From: Aliikangiella marina
GTDB lineage: Bacteria > Pseudomonadota > Gammaproteobacteria > Enterobacterales > Kangiellaceae
Direction of reading: 5' to 3'
Length of the DNA: 64,000 nucleotides
Assembly: GCF_007004765.1 (NCBI RefSeq)
Contig: NZ_VIKR01000002.1
Span: 558,001 to 622,000 of the forward strand
This document shows, in pieces, positions 17,677-27,363 of this stretch (position 1 is the stretch's first letter; each line of letters opens with the position of its first letter). The notes beneath the pieces are model-generated. The model was not told where the DNA came from, made no database searches, and saw only the letters and a program-made list of their open reading frames with translations. The position numbers and the translations under genes were made by a program.

Positions 17677-19602
17677 ATGAAAAAAATAGGTGTCTTGTTT
17701 GTGGGATTCGCTTTAGTCGCATGTACGCAACAACCAAACGAGAGTCATGAAACCAATACCGATGTTCAGATACCCAAAGTCGAGAAAGCTCAGAGTCAAC
17801 AAAATAAGACGCTAAGCAAGCAAGGAAAGCCGGTCGTCTATCAGGTTTTCACGCGTTTGTTCGGTAATAAAAATTCGACCAACAAACCTTGGGGAACCAT
17901 CGAAGAAAATGGCGTCGGTAAGTTTAATGATTTTACTGACCAAGCATTGAAGGGAATCAAAGAATTTGGCGTTACCCACATCTGGTACACTGGCGTGCCA
18001 CATCACGCAGTGATCACTGATTACTCTGCGTATGGTATTTCAAATGATGATCCGGATGTTGTTAAGGGGAGGGCCGGTTCTCCCTATGCAGTTAAGGATT
18101 ACTACAATGTTAACCCCGATTTAGCTGTTGATCCGGCGAAACGGCTTGAGGAGTTTGAGGCGCTCATAAAGAGGACTCATCAGCATGGTATGAAAGTGAT
18201 AATCGATATCGTGCCTAATCATGTCGCTCGAAACTATCAATCACTGTCAAAACCAGCCGGTGTTGAAGATTTTGGCGCTTCCGATGATACCAGTGTCGAA
18301 TATAAACGCGATAATAATTTTTATTATGTTGTCGGCGAGGCTTTTAAAGTGCCCGAACCGCTAAACAATTATCGACCTCTAGGCGGCGACAAGAATCCGC
18401 TTGCGGATGGAAAGTTCGAGGAAGTACCGGCTAAGTGGACTGGAAATGGTGCGAGAAAAGCACAGCCTCATTTTCACGATTGGTATGAAACCGTCAAAGT
18501 TAATTATGGTGTGCGTCCCGATGGTCGTTATGATTTTGATCGTTTACCTGAGACATATCGAACTAAATCATACCAGGAGCACGTTGCTTTTTGGCAGGAT
18601 AAATCGGTCCCTAATTCGTGGAAAAAATTTCGAGAGATAGTATTGTATTGGACGGTAAAAGGAGTAGATGGATTTCGTTACGACATGGCTGAAATGGTAC
18701 CGGTAGAGTTTTGGAGCTATCTCAACGCTTCAATAAAACAAGTGAATCCTGACGCCTTTTTATTGGCAGAAGTGTACAACCCAGACTTATATCGCGACTA
18801 CTTGCAGCTTGGAAAGATGGACTATTTGTATGACAAAGTAGACTTATATGACACGCTTAAACCAATTATGCAAGGTAAACAAGTCACCTCGGCCATTACT
18901 CCTATCATTGAACGCTTTGCTGACATAGACACCAATTTACTGCACTTTTTAGAAAATCATGATGAACAAAGAATTGCGAGTCCTGACTTTGCTGGCGATG
19001 CGCTTAAGGGAAAACCTGCAATGGTCGTTTCCGCATTAATTGGTAAAGGGCCAACCATGCTCTATTTTGCACAAGCGTTGGGAGAGCCAGGAAAAGATGA
19101 TGCTGGGTTTGGTGATCCCACGCGCACGACTATTTTTGATTACTTTGGTGTACCGAGTCTTCAACGATGGATGAATAACGGAAAATTTGATGGTGGTTTA
19201 CTTTCAGAAAAAGAAAAAAAACTAAGGACTTTTTATACCCGTTTATTATCGTACAGCGCCAGTAGTTCGGCGGTTACTGGTGATTATGCTGATTTACATG
19301 CGACAAACCTTTCTCGAGCGCGAGCCGATAAAACCTCAGAGTATGATGAGAAACTCTATTCATTTGCGCGTTGGACTGAACAAGAAAAATTAATTGTTGT
19401 GAGTAATTTTTCGGACGAAAAAAGTTATTCAACAAGTTTATCAATTCCTGTTGAAGTGTTAGCAAAGATGAATATCCCATCCGGAGACCACTCATTAATG
19501 GATATAATGAGCGGAGCAACTTATAGCTTGAGCGTAAGTGACGGAGTAGGAGAGGTGAAGCTAACCCTAAAACCGTTACAGTCTTTGGTGCTTCAAATGT
19601 AA
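17677..19602 (+). CDS. Alpha-amylase family (GH13) lipoprotein
   Basis: 641 residues. The N-terminus MKKIGVLFVGFALVAC is a lipoprotein signal, followed by a hydrophilic linker to about residue 45. The barrel begins VVYQVFTRLFGNKN and carries IIDIVPNHVARN, nucleophile Asp336 (GFRYDMAEM), acid/base Glu365 (LLAEVYNP) and Asp429 (LENHDEQR). All catalytic residues are present. A long insertion lies between strands 3 and 4. GH13 subfamily and exact product (malto-oligosaccharide release versus exo-cleavage) cannot be told from sequence alone. It is the third gene of the plus-strand glycosidase group, with SD AAAGGA before the ATG. Confidence 0.88.
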   Translation: MKKIGVLFVGFALVACTQQPNESHETNTDVQIPKVEKAQSQQNKTLSKQGKPVVYQVFTRLFGNKNSTNKPWGTIEENGVGKFNDFTDQALKGIKEFGVTHIWYTGVPHHAVITDYSAYGISNDDPDVVKGRAGSPYAVKDYYNVNPDLAVDPAKRLEEFEALIKRTHQHGMKVIIDIVPNHVARNYQSLSKPAGVEDFGASDDTSVEYKRDNNFYYVVGEAFKVPEPLNNYRPLGGDKNPLADGKFEEVPAKWTGNGARKAQPHFHDWYETVKVNYGVRPDGRYDFDRLPETYRTKSYQEHVAFWQDKSVPNSWKKFREIVLYWTVKGVDGFRYDMAEMVPVEFWSYLNASIKQVNPDAFLLAEVYNPDLYRDYLQLGKMDYLYDKVDLYDTLKPIMQGKQVTSAITPIIERFADIDTNLLHFLENHDEQRIASPDFAGDALKGKPAMVVSALIGKGPTMLYFAQALGEPGKDDAGFGDPTRTTIFDYFGVPSLQRWMNNGKFDGGLLSEKEKKLRTFYTRLLSYSASSSAVTGDYADLHATNLSRARADKTSEYDEKLYSFARWTEQEKLIVVSNFSDEKSYSTSLSIPVEVLAKMNIPSGDHSLMDIMSGATYSLSVSDGVGEVKLTLKPLQSLVLQM

Positions 19603-19679
19603 TTGGCGAGTAATCAGCGATGTGTAAAAGAATTACGCAAATTTGGTGAAGAGCAAAATACATACTAGGGTAGGGAGAG

Positions 19680-20522
19680 ATGATGAAATCAATGACTTTC
19701 TTAATCACACTTTTATTCATTACTGCAATAGTTGTTTCGGCGTGCAGTGAACAAAAGCCCAGAAAAGCTTCGGCCGCCGATAACGTTTTTGTCTTGGATA
19801 AAATCTTTGAAATTCCTGGACTTAATCGTCACCGTAAAATTAGAATTTATTTACCACCGAACTACCAAGCTTCCATTCAGTCTTATCCGGTTTTATATAT
19901 GCACGATGGTCAAAATTTGTTTGACGATGCGACCTCTTATGCTGGTGAATGGGGGATCGATGAAGCCCTAAATCAACTCCATCAATCAAATGGACTATCA
20001 CTAATTGTTGTTGGTATTGATAACGGTGAAGTGAAGCGAATGAATGAGTTGAGTCCATGGCCAAATCAAGACTATGGAGATGCTGAAGGTGAAGCATATA
20101 TGCAGTTTATTATTGATGTCGTCAAACCTTTTATCGACTCTAACTATCGTACTTTATCCGATGCTAAAAATACCGCCATCATGGGCAGTTCTATGGGCGG
20201 TTTAATTTCACATTATGCCGCTTTTGAATACCCGTCGATATTTTCCAAGATTGGAATATTTTCCCCTTCTTATTGGTTCTCTGACAGCGTTTTTGTTTTC
20301 AGCGATATTAAAAAGCTAACCGCAGAGTCGAAACTTTACATGTTAATGGGGGGAGAAGAGGGTGATGACATGGTTGAAAACTTCAAGAAAATGAGACTAC
20401 AGCTTAAGTCGGCTGGTTTGACTGATGAAAATTTGTCGGCGTCAGTGGTACCGGCAGGCGAACATAACGAGGCATTTTGGCGAAGCGAGTTTAAGCGAGC
20501 AATACTTTGGCTTTTTCAGTAA
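19680..20522 (+). CDS. Putative alpha/beta-hydrolase esterase lipoprotein (PF00756-like)
   Basis: 280 residues. MMKSMTFLITLLFITAIVVSAC is a lipoprotein signal. The body matches the esterase D/feruloyl esterase-like fold: VLYMHDGQNLFDD near residue 70, nucleophile elbow IMGSSMGGL, a late Asp region and a catalytic His in AGEHNEAFWR. Such proteins hydrolyse esters, and relatives are found in glycan loci. Here it ends the plus-strand glycosidase group, 77 bp after the GH13 gene. GGGAGAG lies immediately before two adjacent ATG codons. It might de-esterify glycans, but no substrate can be read from sequence. Confidence 0.85.
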   Translation: MMKSMTFLITLLFITAIVVSACSEQKPRKASAADNVFVLDKIFEIPGLNRHRKIRIYLPPNYQASIQSYPVLYMHDGQNLFDDATSYAGEWGIDEALNQLHQSNGLSLIVVGIDNGEVKRMNELSPWPNQDYGDAEGEAYMQFIIDVVKPFIDSNYRTLSDAKNTAIMGSSMGGLISHYAAFEYPSIFSKIGIFSPSYWFSDSVFVFSDIKKLTAESKLYMLMGGEEGDDMVENFKKMRLQLKSAGLTDENLSASVVPAGEHNEAFWRSEFKRAILWLFQ

Positions 20523-20613
20523 ATTTAGGTACTCTCAATAAATTTAGGTACTCTCAGTAAATTGTTGTTCTATCGATAAGCTGCGGCGCTATCGATAATC
20601 TTAGGCGTTGTCA
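20519..20613. repeat. 19-bp tandem repeat array, five units
   Basis: Units begin at 20519, 20538, 20557, 20576 and 20595, exactly 19 bp apart. The first two are identical except for the first base (GTAAATTTAGGTACTCTCA, ATAAATTTAGGTACTCTCA). The later three (for example ATAAGCTGCGGCGCTATCG) keep RTAA at the start and CTxTCR at the end. The array begins over the esterase stop codon and fills the convergent intergenic gap. Confidence 0.8.
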
Positions 20614-20630
20614 CAAAAGATACTTGTTGC

Positions 20631-20659
20631 GCAAGCCGACTTTCATTCGGTCGGCTTGC
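20631..20659. terminator. Convergent intergenic hairpin, possible bidirectional terminator
   Basis: GCAAGCCGAC (20631-20640) is perfectly complementary to GTCGGCTTGC (20650-20659) with a 9-nt loop. It lies between the ends of the convergent esterase and malQ genes. Neither side has a long T tract, so termination is likely but not certain. Confidence 0.55.
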
Positions 20660-20695
20660 TAGGCAGAGGATTCGTTTAGAAGTTGGAAATCGACC

Positions 20696-22891
20696 CTACG
20701 AGCCGATAGGGCGTTCTCGCTGCATCACATCGATTAAACTAGCCATACTTTTTTGGTTCCATAAGTCGTCTACTTGGATAGCGAGCCGTTGAAGCCAGTT
20801 GGGATGTTCGTCAATGGTTCCTGGTATATTAACTTGCTCATGCATTCCGAGCGCGTCTTCCAATGGAATCATTTGGATACTGCAAGGGGATTTAGCAAGA
20901 TAACTTTGTACCGCTTCTTCTAATTGTGAGTTTATTATTGCGGGTGCTTTTTGCGGCGCATCTTCTTGTTTCAAAACTCCCATATCAATAAGTGCAGCGA
21001 TCAAACGCTCTCGATCTAACACGCGATTTTCTTTATCCTGTTTTGACATCTCATCATTCGGGTATAGGTTTAGCGCGTTACGCCATTTAAGATCGTTACC
21101 CGTCCACCAACTCGCGAGGGTTGGTAAGTCGTGAGTTGATACCGTGACCATCGCTTGCTCAGGATAATGCTCTGGACGGAGGAATAATCCAGACTCCCAG
21201 CGTTCAAAAAAGAGTATTTTGTACGATAGCAAACCTGCAGCCGACATGATTTCGCCAAATCCCTCCGGAGTTGTACCTAAATCTTCACCGATAACTACAC
21301 AGCTATCTCGTCTAGATTCAAGCGCTATGATGCGCAACAAATCTTCAAATGGAAAAGTAATGTAGATACCTTCGTCAGCTTTTTTTCCAGGTGCAACCCA
21401 GTATTGCCGCATGTAACCTAACACATGATCAATACGAATCGCACCAGCATGGCGCATATTACTTCTTAGTGCCTCCACAAAAGGTTGAAACCCTTGTCTT
21501 CGTAACTCAAGCGGATTGATCGGTGTAAGCCCCCAGTCTTGGCCGAGTAAATTTGTCGCGTCTGGGGGGGCGCCAACAGCACCACCCGAAACATAAAGTG
21601 AGCGATTAGACCAGACATCGGCGCCTCCTCCGTCACAACCGACAGCCAAATCGAGGTAGAGGCCAAGCGCCATTCCGCTTTGTTTAGCCGTTTGACTGAC
21701 GGCAGCTAATTGCCTGTCAGCCAACCATTGATTAAACATAAAGTAATCAATTCGCTCGTTATGGGTTTTCTGAAATTCTTTCACTGCGGCTGAGTTATGA
21801 TCTTGATAAGCTTCTGGCCAACTTGTCCAACCAAATGCATTGAAGTCTGTTTTCCTAAAGTGTTCATAAAGGGCGTCAAAGGTCGCCAACAATAGGAGTG
21901 ACTCGCCCATTTTTTGCTTGAAGGCGGCAAACTCTTGGTTTTCTGGGGTGTTTTTCTTTACATGACTATCGACAAAATCTTTATGAAGTAATTCTAATGC
22001 TTGATATTTCAAATGAGCGACATGCTGATAATCAATATGTTCCTGCGCATTCGCTTGCTCAAGTTGATCTTTAAAATCCGCTGAGTTTGTTAACGCTTGG
22101 ACAGCCTGACAATCATTAAAGTTTGGCGCTTTTGTTACATCAATATAGAGCGTGTTTAAAAACGTTCGGCTGGTTGGAGAGTAGGGACTCCGGTGAGCAG
22201 GATTTCCTGGATAAAGCGGGTGAAGAGGATTTAATCCGATGGTCGAAACGCCTTTTGTTCCGGCAACTTTGACCATATTATCTAAATCGCCAAAGTCACC
22301 AATTCCCCAGCTGTTATCGGTTTTTAAAGAGTAGAGCTGAGCGGCCAGCCCCCACATTTTATAATCCGCTGCATCTTTCGGGCTGAAGCCTGTTTTTGGC
22401 GCAACAATGATAAAGTTACTTCCCGTTAATACGGTTTTTCCATTCTCTAAACGAGCCAGCATTTTGTGGTAGCCTTCAATCAATCGCGGTAATTCGACCG
22501 AAAATTTTTGATATCGAGTTTGATTGATTACCTTCTCATCAATTGGTTTCAGGCTAGCTAAATCAGCCTCTCCAGTAATAACTTCACCTTTTTCAAGAGT
22601 GATCTCATATTTCAGTTTATTCGCTCGCGATTCGGCCGGCACTGATATTGTAATAAAATAGCTTGGATCTTCTGATTTAATAATTTCTGTCGGCTGTAAA
22701 AAGTCTAGCCACTCTTGGTTTTTTAATTTATCGATTTCTGATTGAACAGCAATATCAGAAGATACATCAAACCCCATCGCTTTAAGCAATGCTTTACGAG
22801 ATTCATCAGTGGCGTAAACCGTATCCCCAAAACTATTAACGTAACTTTTATGAAAGCCGACTTGGTCAGCAAGTTTCTCGATCGGAGTCAT
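20696..22891 (-). CDS. malQ: 4-alpha-glucanotransferase (amylomaltase)
   Basis: 731 residues of GH77. It moves maltosyl and longer glucan chains between maltodextrins, freeing glucose and making chains long enough for phosphorylase. Visible motifs: GLNPLHPLYPGNPAHRSPYS, nucleophile region RIDHVLGYMRQYWVAPG, acid/base VVIGEDLGTTPEGF and STHDLPTLASWWTG. The approximately 150-residue N-terminal extension is like that of the E. coli enzyme. Cytosolic. It is the last gene of the minus-strand group glgP-glgB-glgX-malQ, 17 bp after glgX. Confidence 0.95.
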   Translation of the reverse strand: MTPIEKLADQVGFHKSYVNSFGDTVYATDESRKALLKAMGFDVSSDIAVQSEIDKLKNQEWLDFLQPTEIIKSEDPSYFITISVPAESRANKLKYEITLEKGEVITGEADLASLKPIDEKVINQTRYQKFSVELPRLIEGYHKMLARLENGKTVLTGSNFIIVAPKTGFSPKDAADYKMWGLAAQLYSLKTDNSWGIGDFGDLDNMVKVAGTKGVSTIGLNPLHPLYPGNPAHRSPYSPTSRTFLNTLYIDVTKAPNFNDCQAVQALTNSADFKDQLEQANAQEHIDYQHVAHLKYQALELLHKDFVDSHVKKNTPENQEFAAFKQKMGESLLLLATFDALYEHFRKTDFNAFGWTSWPEAYQDHNSAAVKEFQKTHNERIDYFMFNQWLADRQLAAVSQTAKQSGMALGLYLDLAVGCDGGGADVWSNRSLYVSGGAVGAPPDATNLLGQDWGLTPINPLELRRQGFQPFVEALRSNMRHAGAIRIDHVLGYMRQYWVAPGKKADEGIYITFPFEDLLRIIALESRRDSCVVIGEDLGTTPEGFGEIMSAAGLLSYKILFFERWESGLFLRPEHYPEQAMVTVSTHDLPTLASWWTGNDLKWRNALNLYPNDEMSKQDKENRVLDRERLIAALIDMGVLKQEDAPQKAPAIINSQLEEAVQSYLAKSPCSIQMIPLEDALGMHEQVNIPGTIDEHPNWLQRLAIQVDDLWNQKSMASLIDVMQRERPIGS

Positions 22892-22908
22892 TAATTTTCT
22901 TCTCTAGT

Positions 22909-25152
22909 TTAACTTTTTTTATCGTTTTGCTTGTTATGATTGTTGTGTATTTGTTCGAACGCTAAAACTACACATGCATTGGGTGGGACACGCAGAGGTT
23001 CGGAAGCAAGTACATCGGTATGTTTAAAGGCATACCCATTAGAAACAGAGTCGTCTGAAATTTCACAACTACTCAGACTCTCTGAAGTGTCGACAATTTT
23101 TTTCCATTCACCTTTGATGTTAGGTAACTGGAAGTTGATTCCTTTTGTATGAGCGTTGAAGATAATTAATAACGCATCATCCTGTCCGTACTCAATAGAA
23201 CATTGCTCATTGGGTACTAAATAATTTTTTTCCATGCGGATTTCTTGACCGACGTCACCCAACAGCATAGCGAATGATTTTAAGCCCAAGTTGTGCCAGT
23301 CATCTCGAGTCATTGGAGCGCCGTCGGGGTTTAACCAACAAATATCGGGTAAACCGGTTTTTGCACTAATTTTTTCACCATGCTGGTAGTTTTCTCGATT
23401 GAGCAGTGGGTGCTCTTTACGCAATTGAATTAAATGCTTTACGAAGGACAACTCTTGCTTAATAGTTTCATCAGTTAAGTTTTGCCAGTCTAACCATGCG
23501 GTCTCATTATCTTGACAGTAAGCATTATTGTTACCCGCCTGAGTATTTGAGAATTCGTCACCAGCGAGTAACATAGGCGTTCCTTGAGCAAGTAACAAGG
23601 TCGCTAAAATATTGCGCTTTTGTTGTTTCCGAAAAGCAACTACCGTCGAGTCGGTTGTTGGTCCTTCTACACCATAATTGGCGGTAAAATTTGAACCATG
23701 ACCATCAGTATTATTTTCGCCGTTCGCCCAGTTATGCTTTTGTTCATAACTAACAACATCTTGCAGTGTGTAGCCATCATGTGAGGTAACAAAATTAACC
23801 GAAGAATATGGACGTCGGCCTTTTTGTGAGAAAATATCGTGAGAGCCATGAAGACGTTTTGCAAACTCTGGGAGCATTCCTTTATCGCCACGCCAAAACC
23901 GTCTTACAGTGTCACGAAAACGATCATTCCACTCTAGCCAGTTATCCGGAAACCGTCCTAGCTGGTAGCCCCCTGGACCAACATCCCATGGCTCAGCGAT
24001 CAGTTTGACTTTTGCAAGCGTTGGGTCTTGTCGTATAGCGGCAAAAAAACTACTGTAATCGACAAAGTCATCTTTACCTTGGCGGCCGCGCCCGAGTACT
24101 GGCGCGAGATCAAAGCGGAATCCATCAACGCCCATTTCATTAACCCAATAGCGAAGGCTATCCATGACGAGCTGGAGTACTCTAGGGTGTTGTAAATTTA
24201 AAGTGTTACCACACCCTGTGTGATTGACATAATAACGGGGGTCATTTTCTTCCAACCGATAGTAGGAGGCATTATCTATCCCCTTAAAACTGAACGTTGG
24301 TCCAAGGTGGTTGCCTTCTGCCGTATGGTTGTATACAACATCGAGAAATACTTCGATTTTTGCTTCGTGAAAAGCATTGACCATTTGTTTGAATTCGGCC
24401 AAATCCTGAGTATGAAAATATCGGGGCTCAGGTGCGAAGAATGCGATGCTATTGTAGCCCCAATAATTTTTTAAACCTTTAGTTAGTACGAATGGTTCAT
24501 CAAAGAAACCTTGAACCGGCAGTAGCTCAACGCAGTTAACCCCGAGGTCTTTTAAATACTGGATCGTTTCAGGTTGTGATAGCCCTTTAAACGTACCTTG
24601 AAACTCTGTCGCAATTCTCGGATTTGTTTTTGTGAAACCTTTAACGTGTAACTCATAAATAATTGAATGTTGATGCTCTACCGTTGGGTAGTGAAGGTTC
24701 GGTAATCCGACCTCAGTTGTTTCGCTCTCGACAACCACACATTTTGGAATATATGGGGTGTTGTCTCGATAATCTGGAGTTAAGTCTTGTTGCGAACTTT
24801 GAGGATCGTAAGCGAGATGAGTATCTGACCAAATAAACTCGCCTTTTAATTGTTTCGCATATGGATCGATTAACAACTTATCTGGATTAAAACGATGGCC
24901 TTTATGGGGATCGTAAGGACCATCAACACGGAGTCCGTAGAGATCGCCTGGTTTGACTCCCGGAATGTAGCCATGCCAAACATCATCTCTAAACTCGGGT
25001 AGCGTAAAGCGTTTTATTTCTTTGGTCCCTGACTCATCAAATAAACAGATGTCGATACGCGTCGCATTAGCCGAAAAAACAGCAAAGTTGGTACCTTCCT
25101 CATCAGGCGTGGCACCCAGTGGGTATGCATGTCCGGCTAATATCTGCTGCAT
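22909..25152 (-). CDS. glgX: Glycogen debranching enzyme GlgX (isoamylase-type GH13)
   Basis: The frame continues upstream into glgB, but MQQILAGHAYPLGATPDEEG is the usual GlgX beginning. Its ATG at 25152 lies one base after the glgB stop, with TTGGAG upstream, so this start is chosen (about 747 residues). A CBM48 domain comes first, then the barrel with GFRFDLAPVLGRG (nucleophile Asp), IAEPWDVGPGGYQ (acid/base Glu) and VTSHDGYTLQD. It removes short alpha-1,6 branches left by phosphorylase. Translation is probably coupled to glgB. Cytosolic. Confidence 0.95.
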   Translation of the reverse strand: MQQILAGHAYPLGATPDEEGTNFAVFSANATRIDICLFDESGTKEIKRFTLPEFRDDVWHGYIPGVKPGDLYGLRVDGPYDPHKGHRFNPDKLLIDPYAKQLKGEFIWSDTHLAYDPQSSQQDLTPDYRDNTPYIPKCVVVESETTEVGLPNLHYPTVEHQHSIIYELHVKGFTKTNPRIATEFQGTFKGLSQPETIQYLKDLGVNCVELLPVQGFFDEPFVLTKGLKNYWGYNSIAFFAPEPRYFHTQDLAEFKQMVNAFHEAKIEVFLDVVYNHTAEGNHLGPTFSFKGIDNASYYRLEENDPRYYVNHTGCGNTLNLQHPRVLQLVMDSLRYWVNEMGVDGFRFDLAPVLGRGRQGKDDFVDYSSFFAAIRQDPTLAKVKLIAEPWDVGPGGYQLGRFPDNWLEWNDRFRDTVRRFWRGDKGMLPEFAKRLHGSHDIFSQKGRRPYSSVNFVTSHDGYTLQDVVSYEQKHNWANGENNTDGHGSNFTANYGVEGPTTDSTVVAFRKQQKRNILATLLLAQGTPMLLAGDEFSNTQAGNNNAYCQDNETAWLDWQNLTDETIKQELSFVKHLIQLRKEHPLLNRENYQHGEKISAKTGLPDICWLNPDGAPMTRDDWHNLGLKSFAMLLGDVGQEIRMEKNYLVPNEQCSIEYGQDDALLIIFNAHTKGINFQLPNIKGEWKKIVDTSESLSSCEISDDSVSNGYAFKHTDVLASEPLRVPPNACVVLAFEQIHNNHNKQNDKKS

Positions 25153-25153
25153 C

Positions 25154-27355
25154 TTATTGCAACTCCAATACGATGGTTGATAGTGGCGGAATGGTGATCG
25201 ACACCGAATTTTCTCGATGATGCTGGCTGACTCGTTCACTCAACACGCCGCCAAGATTCCCTTGGTTGGAGCCTCCATAAATTTCCGCATCACTATTAAA
25301 GCGCTCTTTATACTTTCCAGCAACGGGGACACCGATGCGATAGTTATGATGTGTTTCTGGGGTAAAATTAGAAACCACAATGATAGGTTTGTCGCGGTTA
25401 AAACCAAACCTTGCGTAGGCGAAAATAGACTGCTCAGCGTTTTCATGATCGATCCACTCAAATCCATCATGTTCACAGTCTTTCTCATACAGTGCCGGGG
25501 TATTTCGGTAGAGTAGATTGAGGTCTCTTACCATCGTTTGCACACCGGCGTGTTTTGGCTGATGCGTCTCGTGCCAGTCTAAGCTTTGATCAAAATTCCA
25601 TTCACCAGATTGAGCATATTCGCAGCCCATGAATAGTAGCTTTTTACCCGGGTGAGTCCACATAAAACCATAATAGGCTCTTAAGTTGGCGAATCGCTGC
25701 CAATCATCCCCAGGCATTCTACCGAGGATAGAGCCTTTGCCATGAACGACTTCATCATGACTTAGCGGTAAAATAAAATTTTCGTCAAAGGCATAAACCA
25801 AACTAAAGCTCATTTCGTTTTGGTGATGTTTGCGGTAAATCGGATCGCGGCTCATATATTCCAATGAATCATTCATCCAACCCATGTTCCATTTAAATCC
25901 AAATCCTAAACCACCAGCATCGGTCGGTCGTGAAACACCTGGCCATGAGGTTGATTCTTCGGCAACAGAAAAGGTTCCTGGATGCTCACCATATAACGAT
26001 TCATTAAACGACTTTAAAAAAGCAACCGCTTCGAGATTTTCGCGACCGCCATATTCATTCGGCTCCCATTCACCTTCATTGCGGCTATAGTCGAGATAAA
26101 GCATTGATGCGACTGCGTCTACCCTGACACCGTCGACATGATATCTATCCAGCCAATGGTTGGCGCTGGCCCTTAAAAAATTGGCAACTTCAGTACGGCC
26201 ATAGTTGTAAATCAAGGTATTCCAGTCAGGATGAAAACCTTTTCTGCGGTCCTCATGCTCATACAGGTGAGTGCCATCAAACTGCGCCAAGCCATGCTCG
26301 TCAACGGGAAAATGGCCGGGAACCCAATCAATTAAGAGACCAATATCGTTTTGATGGCAGGTATCGACAAAATACTTAAAGTCATCAATGAGTGTTTCAG
26401 GTGATTGACCAAAGCGACTGGTTGGTGCGAACAAACCGACTGGCTGATAACCCCAGGAACCATCGAAAGGGTATTCACTGACAGGCATTAATTGGATATG
26501 CGTGAAGTTCATATATTTGACGTATTGAATCAAGTCATCGGCGAGCTCTCGGTAGTTAAGAAATTCGTTATTTTCTTTTCGTTTCCAAGATCCAAGATGA
26601 ACCTCATAGATTGAAATTGCCTTGTCTCGTTGATGCTTTTCACCACGAGTATCTAACCACTGCTGATCGCGCCACTGATAATGACTGACTGGTGCAATAA
26701 CTGATGCGTTCTCGGGACGAATCTGAGATTGGCTCGCAAATGGGTCAGATTTTAATGGCAGTAAATTTCCATGACGGTCTTTAATTTCATATTTGTAGCT
26801 CATCCCTGCGTTAATATGCGGAATGAATATCTCCCAAACACCACAATCATGACGTAAGCGCATCGGGTGCTTTCTACCATCCCAGTGGTTGAATTCACCT
26901 ACAACGGCGACATGGCTTGCATTTGGTGCCCACACAGTAAAAGCTACGCCGGAAACATCGTTAATCGTTTTAAGGTGTGCACCCATTACTTGGTAGGGCT
27001 TTTTATGTGTCCCCTCGGCCAACAAGTGCACGTCTAGTTCGCCTAATACGGGGGGAAAAGCGAATGGATCTTCCAGTAGCAACTCGGCTTCATCAAATTT
27101 TACTTTAAGTTGATAATCAAAGCGGTTTTTTCTTCGGGTCTTGACTGTGAAAATTTCACTGTGATCAACTTCAGCAAGTTTGTTGACGGTTCTGCCTGTT
27201 TTCTTGTCGATTAAACTGACCGCGCTCGCGCCGGGTTGAAACGTTGTTACCGTAAGATGGTCTGAGTCGTCAGATTTATGCATCCCTAAAAACGCGTAAG
27301 GCTGCGAATGATTCGCAGCCAAAATCGCAGAAATTTGTTGTTGCAGGTTACTCAT
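25154..27355 (-). CDS. glgB: 1,4-alpha-glucan branching enzyme
   Basis: 733 residues, normal length for GlgB. It cuts an alpha-1,4 chain and rejoins it by an alpha-1,6 link. An N-terminal domain (1-110) is followed by CBM48 (AFTVWAPNASHVAVVGEFN) and the barrel: FDGSWGYQPVGLFAPTSRFG, GVRVDAVASMLYLDYSR (nucleophile), VAEESTSWPGV (acid/base) and LPLSHDEVVHGKGS. The gene starts 8 bp after glgP and ends one base before glgX. No glgA or glgC is in the window, so it either works with genes elsewhere or remodels imported glucans. Confidence 0.96.
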   Translation of the reverse strand: MSNLQQQISAILAANHSQPYAFLGMHKSDDSDHLTVTTFQPGASAVSLIDKKTGRTVNKLAEVDHSEIFTVKTRRKNRFDYQLKVKFDEAELLLEDPFAFPPVLGELDVHLLAEGTHKKPYQVMGAHLKTINDVSGVAFTVWAPNASHVAVVGEFNHWDGRKHPMRLRHDCGVWEIFIPHINAGMSYKYEIKDRHGNLLPLKSDPFASQSQIRPENASVIAPVSHYQWRDQQWLDTRGEKHQRDKAISIYEVHLGSWKRKENNEFLNYRELADDLIQYVKYMNFTHIQLMPVSEYPFDGSWGYQPVGLFAPTSRFGQSPETLIDDFKYFVDTCHQNDIGLLIDWVPGHFPVDEHGLAQFDGTHLYEHEDRRKGFHPDWNTLIYNYGRTEVANFLRASANHWLDRYHVDGVRVDAVASMLYLDYSRNEGEWEPNEYGGRENLEAVAFLKSFNESLYGEHPGTFSVAEESTSWPGVSRPTDAGGLGFGFKWNMGWMNDSLEYMSRDPIYRKHHQNEMSFSLVYAFDENFILPLSHDEVVHGKGSILGRMPGDDWQRFANLRAYYGFMWTHPGKKLLFMGCEYAQSGEWNFDQSLDWHETHQPKHAGVQTMVRDLNLLYRNTPALYEKDCEHDGFEWIDHENAEQSIFAYARFGFNRDKPIIVVSNFTPETHHNYRIGVPVAGKYKERFNSDAEIYGGSNQGNLGGVLSERVSQHHRENSVSITIPPLSTIVLELQ

Positions 27356-27363
27356 TCAACCAC

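Noticed and set aside
19274-19720. Antisense open frame of 148 codons across the GH13 end and esterase start
   Set aside because: No recognisable motifs and it overlaps two well-supported genes.
25153-25239. N-terminal extension of GlgX into glgB
   Set aside because: The standard GlgX N-terminus begins at 25152 with its own ribosome-binding site; the extension is glgB sequence in another frame.
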